Of a DNA stretch of 64,000 bases, positions 33,669 through 44,296 are shown piece by piece. The DNA comes from Halichoerus grypus (taxonomy: Eukaryota; Chordata; Mammalia; Carnivora; Phocidae): NCBI RefSeq assembly GCF_964656455.1, contig NC_135717.1:152633793-152697792 (forward strand). The letters run 5' to 3'. The notes under the pieces are model-generated. The model was not told the origin of the DNA, ran no database searches, and saw nothing but the letters and a program-made list of their open reading frames with translations. The position numbers and the translations under genes are program-made. Every line of letters begins with the position of its first letter. Position 1 is the first letter of the stretch.

Positions 33669-34955
33669 GGATTGAGGTTTTCTACAACTGAAATAAAATT
33701 ATAAAGTCCCCCTCAATCCACAGAAGTTAACAGTATATAGAATTTTCTAGGTTTTAGGTTTTGTGTTTCAAATCTTTGCACCCAGTACCACAGATAACCA
33801 ATGAAAGAGCAAGTGGCAAGTTAATATCAATGATACAAATATGCATCACTGTATCCTGAGGGTTTACCCAAACAACCCGCAATACACTAAATTGTTGCTG
33901 ATGAAGCTAAGTAATTTACAGTAAAAAAAAACAAGAACGGAAGAATCGCAACCCATAAGCAACTTAAGACATGCATGGGTGATTAGGGTGAAATTCCTTC
34001 AATTTATAGATGTTCCAATCATACGTATATGTTCTGCAACAGTCCTGGGCATTGTGTGGCAGTCAGACTTCTTAGCATAATTTTGAATGAGAGTCATCTG
34101 CAAACTCTAGGAATGTACTAATTTTGGTAATCCTAAATACTTAATATGTTATACTACTTATTCATGCACAAAACCAAAACCAAAAACAGAAAAAGCAAAC
34201 AAAAGATCTTAGACTTCCTTTTCCGCCATTAGAATGGATGGGAGAGTTTAGATTTTGTCATCAGTTTGCTGCTCACCGGTAAGCCCCTCATGGCCCCCCA
34301 GTTGGGTCACACTTTGAGAATTCCTGCTTTAAAGAAAAATAAAGTTCATTCCTTTTATTGAAGTCAGTCTGTTAAAGCGGGTGAGCTGGAATTTTCTCCA
34401 TGAAAGCATTGTTTAATGGGGTTTTCTGTTTTTCTTTTTTATAACAAACAGTTATTTCTCATTAAAACAAAAGCAACCTTTCCTTGAAATAATGTCTGGG
34501 ATTTGCTTCAAAATAACCCTGTGGGTGGGGAGTTGGGAATGAGTGGGGGAATGGGTGAAAGATGCGGGGTGAGGAGGTGAGAATTGTTTGACACCAGGGA
34601 TTCATTATACTATTTCCTCTTCTTTCTGTATCTTTGAAAATGAAGTTAACAACAACAGCAACAACAAAAATCCTTCCTTGACCCCTAGGCTCCCTACTTC
34701 ATTTTTCTGCTCTCCTTCATTACAGAACTTCTAGAAAGAACTCTTTGTGTCCCCATTTCTATTCTTCATCCTCCACCCTGTTCAGCCCACTTCATTAGGC
34801 TTTCATCCCCACCAGTCCACTGATAGTGCCTCTGTCAAGGGCACCACTCACCCCCGTCTTGCCATATGTGATGGTTTATGACAGTCAATTCTTTTTTCTC
34901 ATGTTACTTTTAACAACATTTGATATAATCGGTTACTTTTTTTTTTATGGAATAT
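33669..34955. other. no recognised feature
   Basis: AT-rich unassigned sequence. A CAA-rich stretch lies at 34649-34671, and 34300-34333 resembles the end of a MER20-type element. Confidence 0.4.
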
Positions 34956-34959
34956 TTTC

Positions 34960-36112
34960 TTTTCTTGGCTGATGTCAAGCCGTATTTTCTTGTTTTTTTC
35001 CACACCTCACTGATGTTCCTTCTCCTCCTGACCTCTGGCTATTAGAAAGCCTCTAACACCTGATCTTTGGACTTCTCTATACTCTTTTTCTGGGTAATCT
35101 CCGTGGGTCCTATTGCTTTATATATCTTCTGTTTGCTAACTGACATTTTTCACCCTGACTTCCAGACTTGAATGTCTGAGAGGCAGCTCAAAGTTAATGC
35201 ACCCAAATTAGAATTCTTCATCTCACTCCTGCTTTCTCCATCAGGCCAGCCCCTCCTCGTTATCCCCCTCTCAGTAAGTAACCCCATTATATACACCCCA
35301 CTGCTTGAGCCCCAAACCTAAGCATCAGACTCAGTTGCTCTTTTCCCCTCATCTCCCACAGCCAATCTATCGTATCCTCTACTGAAAGACCTCCACAGTT
35401 ACCCACATCCATCTATTTCTCTCATCTTTTCTGACACCGCTCTAGTCCAAAGCTCTGACATCTCCCACTGGACTCCCATATTGCCCCCTGACTGACCTGT
35501 CTTTCTGCTTCTGTACTCACCCCCACAGTCTGCCAAAGGTAGCAGCCAGAGCAGTCTTTTAAAACATAAATGTCACTCCCCTACTTAAAATCCTCCATTG
35601 GCTTCCCATTGCACTTAGAAGAAAATACAAAGTCCTTCATGATGTAGCTCCTGCCTAGATCTGTCCCTTATCTCCTACCCCTTTCCCATGGCTCACTAAC
35701 GCAGTCACACTGGTCCCCATTTTGTTCTTCAGATATACCAAGTGGGTGTCGAACCTCAAGGTCTTTGTAGTTCTCTTCTCTCTTGTTGGTACACAAATCA
35801 CTTTATAAGGCTGGTGTCCTCTCATTACTTCGGGTCAGCTCAGTAAGAGCTGAGAGAGCTTTTCCCTAACTCCCCTAGCCAAAGTGCCCACATAATCTGG
35901 GGTTATACTCCTGCCCACAGCCTGTTTTCTTTGAATTTATAGAAAAGCATGCATGTGCTTGTGTGTTTGTTTATTTATTTTTTTTTGCCCGTAGTCTGTA
36001 AACTCCAGAAGAGCAGATTCCTTGTCTGTTTTGTTGTGCTGTCTCCCCAGTAGCTAGAACAGTACCTGGAACATAGAGGAGGCTAATACTTACTGAGTGA
36101 AGGAACACACGA
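34960..36112 (+). repeat. long L2 LINE 3' region, sense
   Basis: L2 landmarks in order: 'gtagcagccagagcagtcttttaaaacataaatgtcactcccctacttaaaatcctccattggcttccc' (35540-35610), 'aagtccttcatgatgtagctcctgcc' (35630), 'tagaacagtacctggaacatagaggaggctaatacttactgagtg' (36050-36100). Diverged and non-coding now. Confidence 0.85.
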
Positions 36113-37640
36113 ATGACTTTTGTTTCTGATGCAGGATCGAAGAACTTTGCTCCCAAGGACTAATCTGTGCAGTCTACCCCCATACTTCTTCACCCATCCT
36201 CTGTCCCCTGCTCATTTGGACTCTGTGCCTGTGTACTATGTAAAAGCTTGTTCAACATTTTTAAACAGGTTAAAGACATATTGTACTTCGGGTTCTTTGT
36301 CATTTCCAGTAGTCAGATTCTGTCAGGGGCCCCATCCACAGGGGTCTTGTCCAATTTCCCAATTTCTCAGAAAGACAGTAATATTTCATAGTTGCTTGCA
36401 TGTCCTCTTTTCCAGTAGTATTTGAACTTCACACCCTTCATCTGCAGAGCTGGAACCCTTTCTGGTCTGAGCAAAGAGCAACTGAGATCCACCAGCTCCA
36501 TTCACTCTTTGATCTAAGACACTCTTGTTTCTTCTTATCTTTCTTTGCTTGTCTTTACTTGTCAATTTTCTCCTTCCTTTCCTTTCCCTCTAGTTTTCTT
36601 TTCATGTAGCAAACAACTCATAAATTTCTAGTTTAGTAAATCAACTGCTAGAAAGGCCCTTTCCCAGTTTTATTTATGTAACTAAAAACTATGCTTAAAT
36701 CTTAATTTTAATGTGATAATTGAATAGCCTTCCAGAAAATAGCTAGGGCAAATGCGTTGTTATCAATTTGACTCTTAGGCTGGGATAGGCCAGGGCTCAA
36801 AAGTGAAATCCTTTGTCGTGTCTCGGAGTAGGTTAGTACTTTGAGAATCTTCTAGAAGGGGGTAAGTTGGAATCACCAAATTTTATCTATTTATCTAATG
36901 GGTGTAATAATAGCTATGTGTGTCTCTACCTGATAAAAAGCTTGGGTAAGCTTGTTTTCAAGGACTTTTGGGTTCTTTCTTGGAGAATTATATCTTAAGG
37001 AAAAGTTGAGAGAAAACTAGGCTATTGGGATTTTCTTGTCTGCCATAGCTAATAGTTTTGTTACTCATATTCTTTCGCATGTAGATAGAAGTCTGTTCTT
37101 TTTGCCAAGATCATTCTTTATGAACTACCATATAAGTCATCTGAATAATACTTATTATACTTTCTAAGTATTAAGTATTTACTTGTAGATCAGTGAAAAG
37201 ATTTCTGGGGCTTGACCTTTTCTTGTCAAGGGTATACTTTTTCTAAGGCGTTTTTTTACTTGCAGCCCCTGCTTCCCAAGGTCTTAGGGTTAATGGGTCT
37301 CTTTGACGTTAATAATTTTCATTTTGCTGGTTCTTACCCCTTCTGCCCTAATAGAGCTCTGGTCCTTTGCAAATCTCTTTCCCCTTTGGCATGTCTCACA
37401 TGCTTACGAGCAGCTTCGGCCCGAGGTCACGTGACATACTCTGGTACCACCTCTGCCATTTGCACTGGCCACTGCTGGATCTGTTTGGCACTCTTGCTGC
37501 TTCCGCTGGGATCAGCCCTCTTCATACATATAAATGTTAGTAGGCGCTGGGAAAAATGGAAATGCTATTATCTGAATAGCTGGCATCAGAATTTGCTTTA
37601 TGAAGGTAATAATCTTGGGGAAAACACCTTGACGAATGCT
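36113..37640. other. no recognised feature
   Basis: Includes a 143-codon open frame on the plus strand (37212-37643). It has no recognisable domain, so it is not called as a gene. Confidence 0.4.
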
Positions 37641-38120
37641 TGAGGAAGACTGTGAGGCCCCAAAGGCCTGGATGGTGGCAGAACTACTCTGCATGAAGTC
37701 AAGTCATTTATTGATTGTTCAGAGAGTAAGAGGTCTATGTGCCAGAACAAAAGAGAGGGGAGGGTGGAGGAGGGACAGGGTACCAGCTAGGTGCACAAGA
37801 TTGTGGGGAGGAGCCTGGTGGCACTGTTCCCTGTGGTCCTCCGACTTCTGTGTGCAGTCAGCTCTGCTGGTACATGTGCAGCACGGAGTGGATTTCAGTA
37901 GGTGAACCTGGAGATGCAGCCGTTCACATCTCAGTCAGTGTAGGGCAGCGTGGACACCACACTCCTGCAATCGGGAGCCCAGGAAGGAAGGGAGGCCCTG
38001 AGAACATAATCTCACCAAAATGTGGAGAAGGGCTTTTGGTTTCCAGAGGCGATAGAGTTGGTGGAGGGTTGAGCCGATTTTCCGTACAACTTGAAGGACA
38101 GTGAGAGCCCCAGCTAACAC
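37641..38120 (-). repeat. possible decayed LTR, antisense
   Basis: On the minus strand a polyadenylation-like AATCAATAAATGAC sits near 37705-37720. It is followed by a TGGGGCCTCACAG-like end, and the block runs TG...CA. No target duplication was found. Weak call. Confidence 0.25.
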
Positions 38121-38229
38121 ATGAGTTCCATCTGGAGGGTACCTGGAATAATTCTGTCAGAAGAATTTTCATACCACTGCCACGGTCGCTCAGCTGCTAA
38201 AATTGTATTTTATGTGTGCTTGGTGTGTT

Positions 38230-38246
38230 TACATATCTGGAATTCT
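38230..38246. repeat. target-site duplication of the CLUAP1 retrocopy, 3' side
   Basis: TACATATCTGGAATTCT, identical to 39428-39444; next to the poly-T (A tail) at 38247-38252. Confidence 0.93.
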
Positions 38247-39427
38247 TTTTTTGGGGGGGGCTTGCTTCAGTTCTTATTGAAGCTCTGTGGAATAACACAG
38301 AGGAGGCTAAAGAATAACTAGGTGTTGCTTCATTAACAAGTCCAACTAGTTTAGTGAACAAAATAGGTTTCCTTCCTAACCTTCCAACTTCCTGTTTACC
38401 TATATAGATCTGAGGGATTTAATCAGACTGGTCCCTTGGGCAAGAGGGTCAGAAGTCATTGTTGCTCTCATCCAGGGACTCAGGCTTCCAGACCCTTCGA
38501 CTGGGCTTAGCTGGTGAGAGAACAATGCTCTCATCTTCCAAATCATCGTCTTCTTCATCACCCTCCATGTCAATCTCACTGTCCTCGGAGTCCTCGTCGT
38601 CATACTGCTTTTGCAACTCCTCCTCGATCTTCTCATATTCATCCATAAAGGCTGGCCTGACACTCTGCAGAGTCTGGAGCTGCTTCTGATTTCGTTCCAG
38701 TTCTAATTTCCTCTTCTCGATTTTGGCTTCTAAATTAGCTTCATCAGAGGCCATGTTATTGAGCAGATCTTTAGTCTTCCTGCACCTGCACCAAAATATC
38801 TTTAATTGCAATTCTCATCACTTTTGCAGTCTCATTTATTTCCAGAGGTCTGGCAATTGCTTCTGATCTCAGTTCCATCAACTCTACCTCCTTGCCCAGC
38901 AGGTCATATAGAGATGCTCCTTTGGAGGTGATTTCAGAAGCAAGCTGCCCGGCTGCTTTCAAATCTGCAATCTTTGAGCCAAGATCAAACTTGAATTTGC
39001 TGATGTCCTCCTCTCCTATCTTAGAGCCCTCCATCCCTTTGGTCTTCATGGTGTTATAAAGGACAGAGGTGATCTTCAAAAGCTCTTTCACTGCATACCC
39101 ATCTGCCTGATAAAGCTTCTTAGTATTGAGTTTTATATGTGCCTTGATGGCCAGGAACTGGGCAATTGCCTTAATGAAGAAAACTCCGTCTTGTTCAGTC
39201 TCAACATCGGAAGGGATGTTGGTCTGAGGTTCATAGCGTTTCACAAGCCAAAGCAGCACTTCAGACACAAGTCCAAAATTTGGTGTGCAGAAGTTTTCCA
39301 TAGAGATATGGCGAGGGTATCCCAAGGCTCTCATCATCTCTGTAAAATTGCAGAGGTCATGGAAAGACATCGTGCTCTTGGTCCCCTGCAGCCCGGCGTC
39401 TGGGCCGCTCGCCCCTCAGCGCTCATC
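38247..39427 (-). pseudogene. CLUAP1: processed pseudogene (retrocopy) of CLUAP1
   Basis: The parent, CLUAP1 (IFT38/qilin), is a coiled-coil subunit of the intraflagellar-transport B complex needed for cilium assembly. The minus strand carries 57 bp of GC-rich 5'UTR (39427-39371) and ATG at 39370. An intronless copy follows, with the N-terminal domain ([48 protein letters not shown]) and the coiled coil ([15 protein letters not shown]). It ends in the acidic tail and a stop at 38449-38451. The 3'UTR has AATAAG at 38273-38278, 20 nt before a short A tail. The 17 bp TSD TACATATCTGGAATTCT lies at 38230-38246 and 39428-39444. Defects: a one-base G insertion (C at 38779 or 38780 on plus) that stops the frame after residue 199, and an in-frame loss of about 107 codons at about 38600. 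About 306 of roughly 413 codons remain. Probably non-functional. Confidence 0.95.
38449..39370 (-). pseudogene. CLUAP1: CLUAP1-derived coding remnant, two frames
   Basis: Frame one (39370-38771, 199 codons) covers the N-terminal globular part and ends at VQVQED. Frame two, usable from about 38778 to 38449, resumes at KTKDLLNN and reads through [17 protein letters not shown] directly into [13 protein letters not shown] and the terminal SLDESNNDF. Arg residues expected at codons 4, 7 and 28 are His, Cys and Cys, each explained by a C-to-T or G-to-A change at CpG. Confidence 0.92.
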
Positions 39428-39444
39428 TACATATCTGGAATTCT
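39428..39444. repeat. target-site duplication of the CLUAP1 retrocopy, 5' side
   Basis: TACATATCTGGAATTCT, identical to 38230-38246. It marks the 5' end of the inserted cDNA. Confidence 0.93.
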
Positions 39445-39546
39445 ATTAAACATGTTTTCATTGCACAAAGGATACTATAACGTATGACTGTGTAGACATT
39501 AAACGACATTAAAAACCAAGACAAAGGTACACACGCAGCCAAACGC

Positions 39547-39582
39547 GTGTGGAACGTGTAGAATGTGTAGAACGTGTAGACA
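39547..39582 (+). repeat. 9 bp tandem repeat, four units
   Basis: GTGTGGAAC, GTGTAGAAT, GTGTAGAAC, GTGTAGACA in direct succession: a micro-minisatellite with one or two substitutions per unit. Confidence 0.9.
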
Positions 39583-39900
39583 GGCGGCCAGGGTGGAGCT
39601 GTGTGAGGAAACGTCCAGCAGGAGGCGGCTGCTGTGTCCAAGCAGCTTCACAGTGGAGCGCACAGTTTCCGCACCTTGGGAATCGGCTGTTTTTGTTTTT
39701 CCAGTCCAGTTGCATCTTCCAGGCGTTGGCTAATTGATTAAGGGGAACCAGTAAAGTTTTGCTCAAGGCCAGAAACAGTCTCTTTCCACATCGCTGAGGC
39801 CTCAGTTGGAGCATCGCCCCCTCACCTCCCTCTCCAAGCTTCCCCGAGGCTCCCCCTGCTACACTCTCTTGCTCTCTCCTCTCCACTTTGTACACGCCTC
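39583..39900. other. no recognised feature
   Basis: Relatively GC-rich unassigned sequence. A 128-codon open frame on the minus strand (39895-39509) runs through the 9 bp repeat and is not protein-like. Confidence 0.4.
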
Positions 39901-39904
39901 GGTT

Positions 39905-40040
39905 TCTACGCTTGGCACATTATTTGTAACTGGTCATATGTATTTTTCTTTGTTTCCCAGGAGATGATACCTTTCTTGAAGGCAGGAAACTGTGTCTTGT
40001 CTGTGTTTGGTGGCTCCCCACCAATATTTGCTGAATGAAT
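39905..40040 (+). repeat. L2 3' end fragment, sense
   Basis: 'acgcttggcacattatttgtaac', 'cttgaaggcaggaaactgtgtcttgtctgtgttt', 'tatttgctgaatgaatg' give the L2 3' terminal order. Confidence 0.75.
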
Positions 40041-40079
40041 GTTGGGGACATGAGTAAAGGTATACTAGAAGCAGAAGTG

Positions 40080-40082
40080 TTT

Positions 40083-40125
<43 letters not shown>

Positions 40126-40276
40126 TTGAGAGAGAGTGCACACGCACACACACGAATGGGATGGGGAAGGGGCAGAGGGAGCCCAATACAGGGCTGGATC
40201 CCACCACCCTGAGATTGTGACCTGAGCCAAAATTGAGAGTCAGACGCTTAACTGACTGAGCCACCCAGCTGCCCCT
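40080..40276 (-). mobile_element. SINEC, antisense, with (TTTA)n expansion
   Basis: The tail side has expanded to a run of about 11 TTTA units (40083-40127), followed by GAGAGAG, 'gagccaaaattgagagtcagacgc' and the GAGCCACCCAGCTGCCCC end. TSD AGAAGTGTTTTTA / TGAAGTGTTTTTA. Confidence 0.93.
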
Positions 40277-40349
40277 GAAGTGTTTTTATTTTTTTGTGTT
40301 TTCCCAGGTATGGAGGGTAAGTGAAGAGGCAGAATGAGAAATAAGATCA

Positions 40350-40460
40350 GTGGTGCTAATAAAGAAACTGAGACACAGAGAAGTCAAGTGACTTGCTCAA
40401 AGTCACACAGCTAGTAGGTGGCAGTTGGGATCCAAACTCCGCAGTCTGGGCTTTTAACAG
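40350..40460 (-). repeat. MIR SINE, antisense
   Basis: 'aaagaaactgagacacagagaagtcaagtgacttgctcaaagtcacacagctagtaggtggcagttgggatccaaactc' is close to the antisense MIR consensus. Confidence 0.93.
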
Positions 40461-41662
40461 TTATTCTTTTTCTCTAAGGTTGGAAGACAGTGAGAGAGTT
40501 CAGATCCCAGACATGTGAAATCTGCCAGGTCACAGATTTACTGTACTATTGCTGTATTATTGTAATGACTATTACTGTAATAGTAATTTACTATTACTGT
40601 AATATTGCTAAAGAGTTACACTGAACATGTAACCGATTCCTTTCGCAAGCCCATCCCCTCCAGATGCAACCCTGCTGAACTCTCAGATAGCTGGGACAGG
40701 CGAGTCCCAGGAAGGCAGGGCAAGGAATGCTGCAGAATTTCTCTCTGCGGTCCTGGGCAAACCTGTCCACGTCAGCCACCAGCTCCCTCCAAGTCTGGTA
40801 ACCTGGCCCTCTAGGCATGGGCCCATCCCTCCTATAGCCTGTAGAAGAGAAAGGGATTCCAGACACAGCGTTCTGAGCAAATAGGGTGAGGGACAGGGAG
40901 GGGGGCATGTATTTCTACCTGTGTTCGGTATCCTTATCTTAGTATGAGGGACTTGAACTACATTATTCTTCGTCAAATTGGGGTCTAAGGACCCAGGGGA
41001 TCTAAAAGTCCTATGATAACTAGGTATTTTTATTTAAACATTAACCAAAAAATTAATATTGCCTTGCTTGGGATCATTTCTAATGGACCCCCTGCCTCTT
41101 GATTTCAGTTTCTCAAGTTGTGTTGGTCACCGTGACTTTGATGGGAGCAAGTATCAGTCAGCTATATAGCATCAGCCTTCTTGAAATACATGTTATAGCC
41201 CAGCACACACAGCCATGTGAATATATATGCAGCCAAACGCTTCCTGAAATGTCATTTACCCTTTCTACCCAGGAAATCCCCTGCTGTTCCTCCACCTCCC
41301 CAGCTAGTCATGACCACTTCAGTGAGAGGGGTCACAGCATTGAACAGTGATGAGCAGGTCAAGGCTGCTATGTTCTTTTGCAGTGGAAATTTTTGACTGA
41401 AAGACATTTTACAGGATAAATCTTCAGTTTCTTCAGTTACTTAATCAATTGAGTCTTTCACTTGAGATCGTGCGAACAAAATAAAGGTATGAAATAATGA
41501 CTGTTTTGTTCTGGATTACTGAGAAAAATACTCAGGTGGTTTAATCCGTGGGTCAGAATTACACACCAAGAAAAGGCCAAAGCAGAGTCTCTGTGCAGCG
41601 GGCCCATAAGCAGCTGCATCAAAACAGCCCGTGCCACAGCATTCCGGGCCGTGTTTATGATC
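40461..41662. other. no recognised feature
   Basis: Contains an ATTACTGTA-type local tandem near 40545-40605. No gene recognised. Confidence 0.4.
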
Positions 41663-41710
41663 CCGTCCTTGCATATACCAGCTTACCGTCCTTGCATATA
41701 CCAGCTTACC
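41663..41710 (+). repeat. exact 23 bp tandem duplication
   Basis: A 23 bp unit (CCGTCCTTGCATATACCAGC plus TTA) occurs at 41663-41685 and again, identically, at 41686-41708, followed by CC. Confidence 0.95.
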
Positions 41711-42355
41711 ACAATTCATCAGCAGAAAATGCGGTAACCAGGAGATGGTTCTTTTGTCATGAAACTTACAATCTTTGTTTCATTTATTTGGGGACACACT
41801 ATTAAAATCCATATATCATTTAACTTGTACAATTTCACACATTCTAGTTTTGGGTGATTTTATTCTGGGGGTGGTGGTTAGTATGTTTTTCCTTCCCCTG
41901 TATTTCCTGTAAGCTGAGTAGCTGGATTGAGAGACTTGATTAGATTTAGGGCAAATATTTCAGGCAAATATTTCAGTACCTTCATAGGTGATACTGTATG
42001 CTCTCAAGTGTAGCACAGCAAGAGGTGCAGAAAGCTTGGCAGTCCCATTTGTAATGTGTGGAAGCTACCTGTCCATCCTGTTTGCCCGCCCGGTACTGTT
42101 TGTGAGCAAGAAAAGAAATATCTACTGTATTTGAATCAACTTAATAAATACAGTTTCTCTCTTAAAGCCATTCCACACCCACCTTTTGGCACTAAGCATC
42201 TAAAACCATCCAAAGAGCTGTAAGTACCTTGCCTCGCCAATAAGCTGTTAACAAGTCTTAACTGAGGAGATCTGTCTCCCCTGGCATTCTGAGAAACAGA
42301 ATTCTCAAATTACTTCCAGCTGAAATGGAAAATAAACAAAACAAAAGCTCATCTG
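41711..42355. other. no recognised feature
   Basis: No gene recognised. A short direct echo 'gcaaatatttcag' lies near 41951-41975. Confidence 0.4.
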
Positions 42356-42357
42356 TG

Positions 42358-42850
42358 GTTGGCATAATAATGCCCCCCCCCCCGCCCCCAGTGTACACAT
42401 CTTAACTGCGGAACCTGGGGTTATGTACTTTATATGGCAAAAGGGACTTCGATTAAGGGTACTGATTTTGAGATGAAGGAATTATCCTGGATTATCTAGA
42501 TGGACCCAGTCTAATCACATGAAAAAGATGGCAAAGGGAGGCAGAAGAGTGGGTTGGAAAGATGTGACTGGGAGGATTTGATCTGCTGTTGCAGTCTTTG
42601 AAGGTGGAGGAAGGGGCCATGAGTCCAGGAATGTGGGCAGTCTCTAGAAGCTGGAAGAGGCAAGGGAATGGAATTTCTCCCAGAGATTCCAAAGAACACA
42701 GCCTAGCTGATGCCTTGGTTTTTAGCTCAGTGAGACTTATGTTGGTCTTCTGACCTACATAATTGTAAGATAATAAACCATAAGATAAATAAATGTTGTT
42801 CTAAATCATGAAGTTTGTGGCCATTTGCTATGGCAACAATAGAATACCCA
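42358..42850 (+). mobile_element. MaLR (MLT1-like) LTR, sense
   Basis: 'tatggcaaaagggacttcgattaagg', 'attatcctggattatctagatggacccagtctaatcacatg', 'tttgaaggtggaggaaggggccatgag', 'gtgagacttatgttggtcttctgacct' and 'ttgtggccatttgctatggcaacaatag' follow the order of ERVL-MaLR LTRs. A C-run with a single G sits at 42373-42391. Subfamily not resolved. Confidence 0.6.
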
Positions 42851-42874
42851 TACCAAAAAACACTTAAGTTTTTA

Positions 42875-42918
<44 letters not shown>

Positions 42919-42960
42919 CATCCATCCATCCACCCATCCTTCCATCTATCTATCTATCTC
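42875..42960 (+). repeat. compound (TATC)n/(CATC)n microsatellite
   Basis: About 11 TATC units, then several CATC/CACC/CTTC variants, then TATC again. Confidence 0.97.
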
Positions 42961-43615
42961 TGTACAATAGATACACTTAAAGGTCCTTAATGCCTAGTAT
43001 TTATCTCTAGAAACTTGGGTGCTTAGTGAATGCATTTGGACAAGAGTGACGTCAATGAGGATATTCCTCAGTAGCTGAAATATATTCAGGCTGGTGAAAT
43101 AATGCCAGACATTCAAGGGAAAATGCAAACATTTAGTCAGTCCTATGTGTGACTCCAAATATCTGGATGTTGGAATTGTATAGCCAGGTGTAGACCAGCT
43201 ACAGCTGAGGGGAACTTTTTAGTTTTCATCTGGATATCTGGCAAGCACTGACACATCCAGACTATGAGATCTGGCTGGAACTGATGTAGTTCCCGTGTGG
43301 CAGGAGAACAATGAAATGTGGCCCTGGAGGTCTGCTAGACTTGTGGTACTTTCATCAGGACAAGCCACTGAATGTTGTGGTCAGGCCCTTGGGCAAGCGA
43401 CAACACCATTGAGATTTTCTTTCCTTCTAAATCACCACCCCTCCTCTACTGTTGAAATGTGGCTAGCTGCTTCATCTCTCAATTAGGGTGTCACCCTTCT
43501 AAGTCACACCAAGCAAAACAGTAGGAAAATAAAACCTCATGGCTGGGCTGAGGGGAGGGGGGAATGGGAGGAGAGGGAGGAAACACACAACTAGGAACCA
43601 AAAGCTGAATGAAAG
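42961..43615. other. no recognised feature
   Basis: No gene or named repeat recognised. A G/A-rich stretch lies at 43549-43582. Confidence 0.4.
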
Positions 43616-43619
43616 AATC

Positions 43620-43980
43620 ATAGGTTTGGATCTTGTCTTCTTTCGGCCATAGATTCAGTTTTGACCTTGCTTTAACCTCTTTTTTTTTTTAAGATTTTAT
43701 TTATTTTTGAGATAGCATGAGCGGGGGAGAGGGGCAGAGGGAGAGGGAGAAGCAGGCTCTGCACTGAGCAGGGAGCCCGATGTGGGGCTCGATCCCAGGA
43801 CCCTGGGATCATGACCTGGGCTGAAGGCAGACGCTTAACCAACTGAGCCATCTAGGCGCCCTGCTTTAACCTCCTTGATCCTTAACTTCCCAGAACTCTG
43901 AAAGGTGATTAATAATAGCAGCCACACAGAGGTGGGGAGAACTAATAAATGGTAGCTAAGGATGATGAGTAAGTCAAATA
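43620..43980 (+). repeat. MIR SINE, sense, split by a SINEC
   Basis: 'ggtttggatcttgtcttctttcggccatagattcag...gaccttgctttaacctc' lies left of the SINEC and 'cttaacttcccagaactctgaaaggtgattaataatagcagcc' right of it. Together they give MIR order. Confidence 0.65.
43680..43861 (-). mobile_element. SINEC, antisense
   Basis: T tract, AAGATTTTATTTATTTTTGAG, GA tract, GAGCCATCTAGGCGCCC end. TSD TGCTTTAACCTC on both sides; it splits a MIR. Confidence 0.94.
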
Positions 43981-44095
43981 TAACAGCTACTGCTTTTAAG
44001 ATTTCTCAGAATATTTGCTTTTGTTTTAAGGATTGTGATGAGTTCAAGAAGTCATCTCTGAGTTGGGTACCAGTTATCTTTTTGTGCTAAAGATT

Positions 44096-44296
44096 CTTTT
44101 TTTTTTTTTTAAAGATTTTATTTATTTATTTGAGAGAGAGAATGAGAGAGAGAGAGCACATGAGGGGGGGAGGGTTAGAGGGAGAAGCAGACTCCTTGCT
44201 GAGCAGGGAGCCCGATGCGGGACTCAATCCTGGGACTCCAGGATCATGACCTGAGCCGAAGGCAGTCGCTTAACCAACTGAGCCACCCAGGCGCCC
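44096..44296 (-). mobile_element. SINEC, antisense
   Basis: T tract, AAAGATTTTATTTATTTATTTGAG, GA tract, GAGCCACCCAGGCGCCC end. TSD TGTGCTAAAGATTCTT on both sides. Confidence 0.96.

Noticed and set aside
37212..37643. 143-codon open frame on the plus strand
   Set aside because: The translation has no motif I recognise and runs into a possible LTR block; treated as chance.
38459..38689. Serine-rich open frame on the plus strand over the CLUAP1 copy
   Set aside because: It is the antisense shadow of the acidic tail of the CLUAP1 retrocopy.
42875..42960. Regular tetranucleotide array considered as a CRISPR-like repeat
   Set aside because: Four-base units without spacers in a mammalian background; a plain microsatellite.
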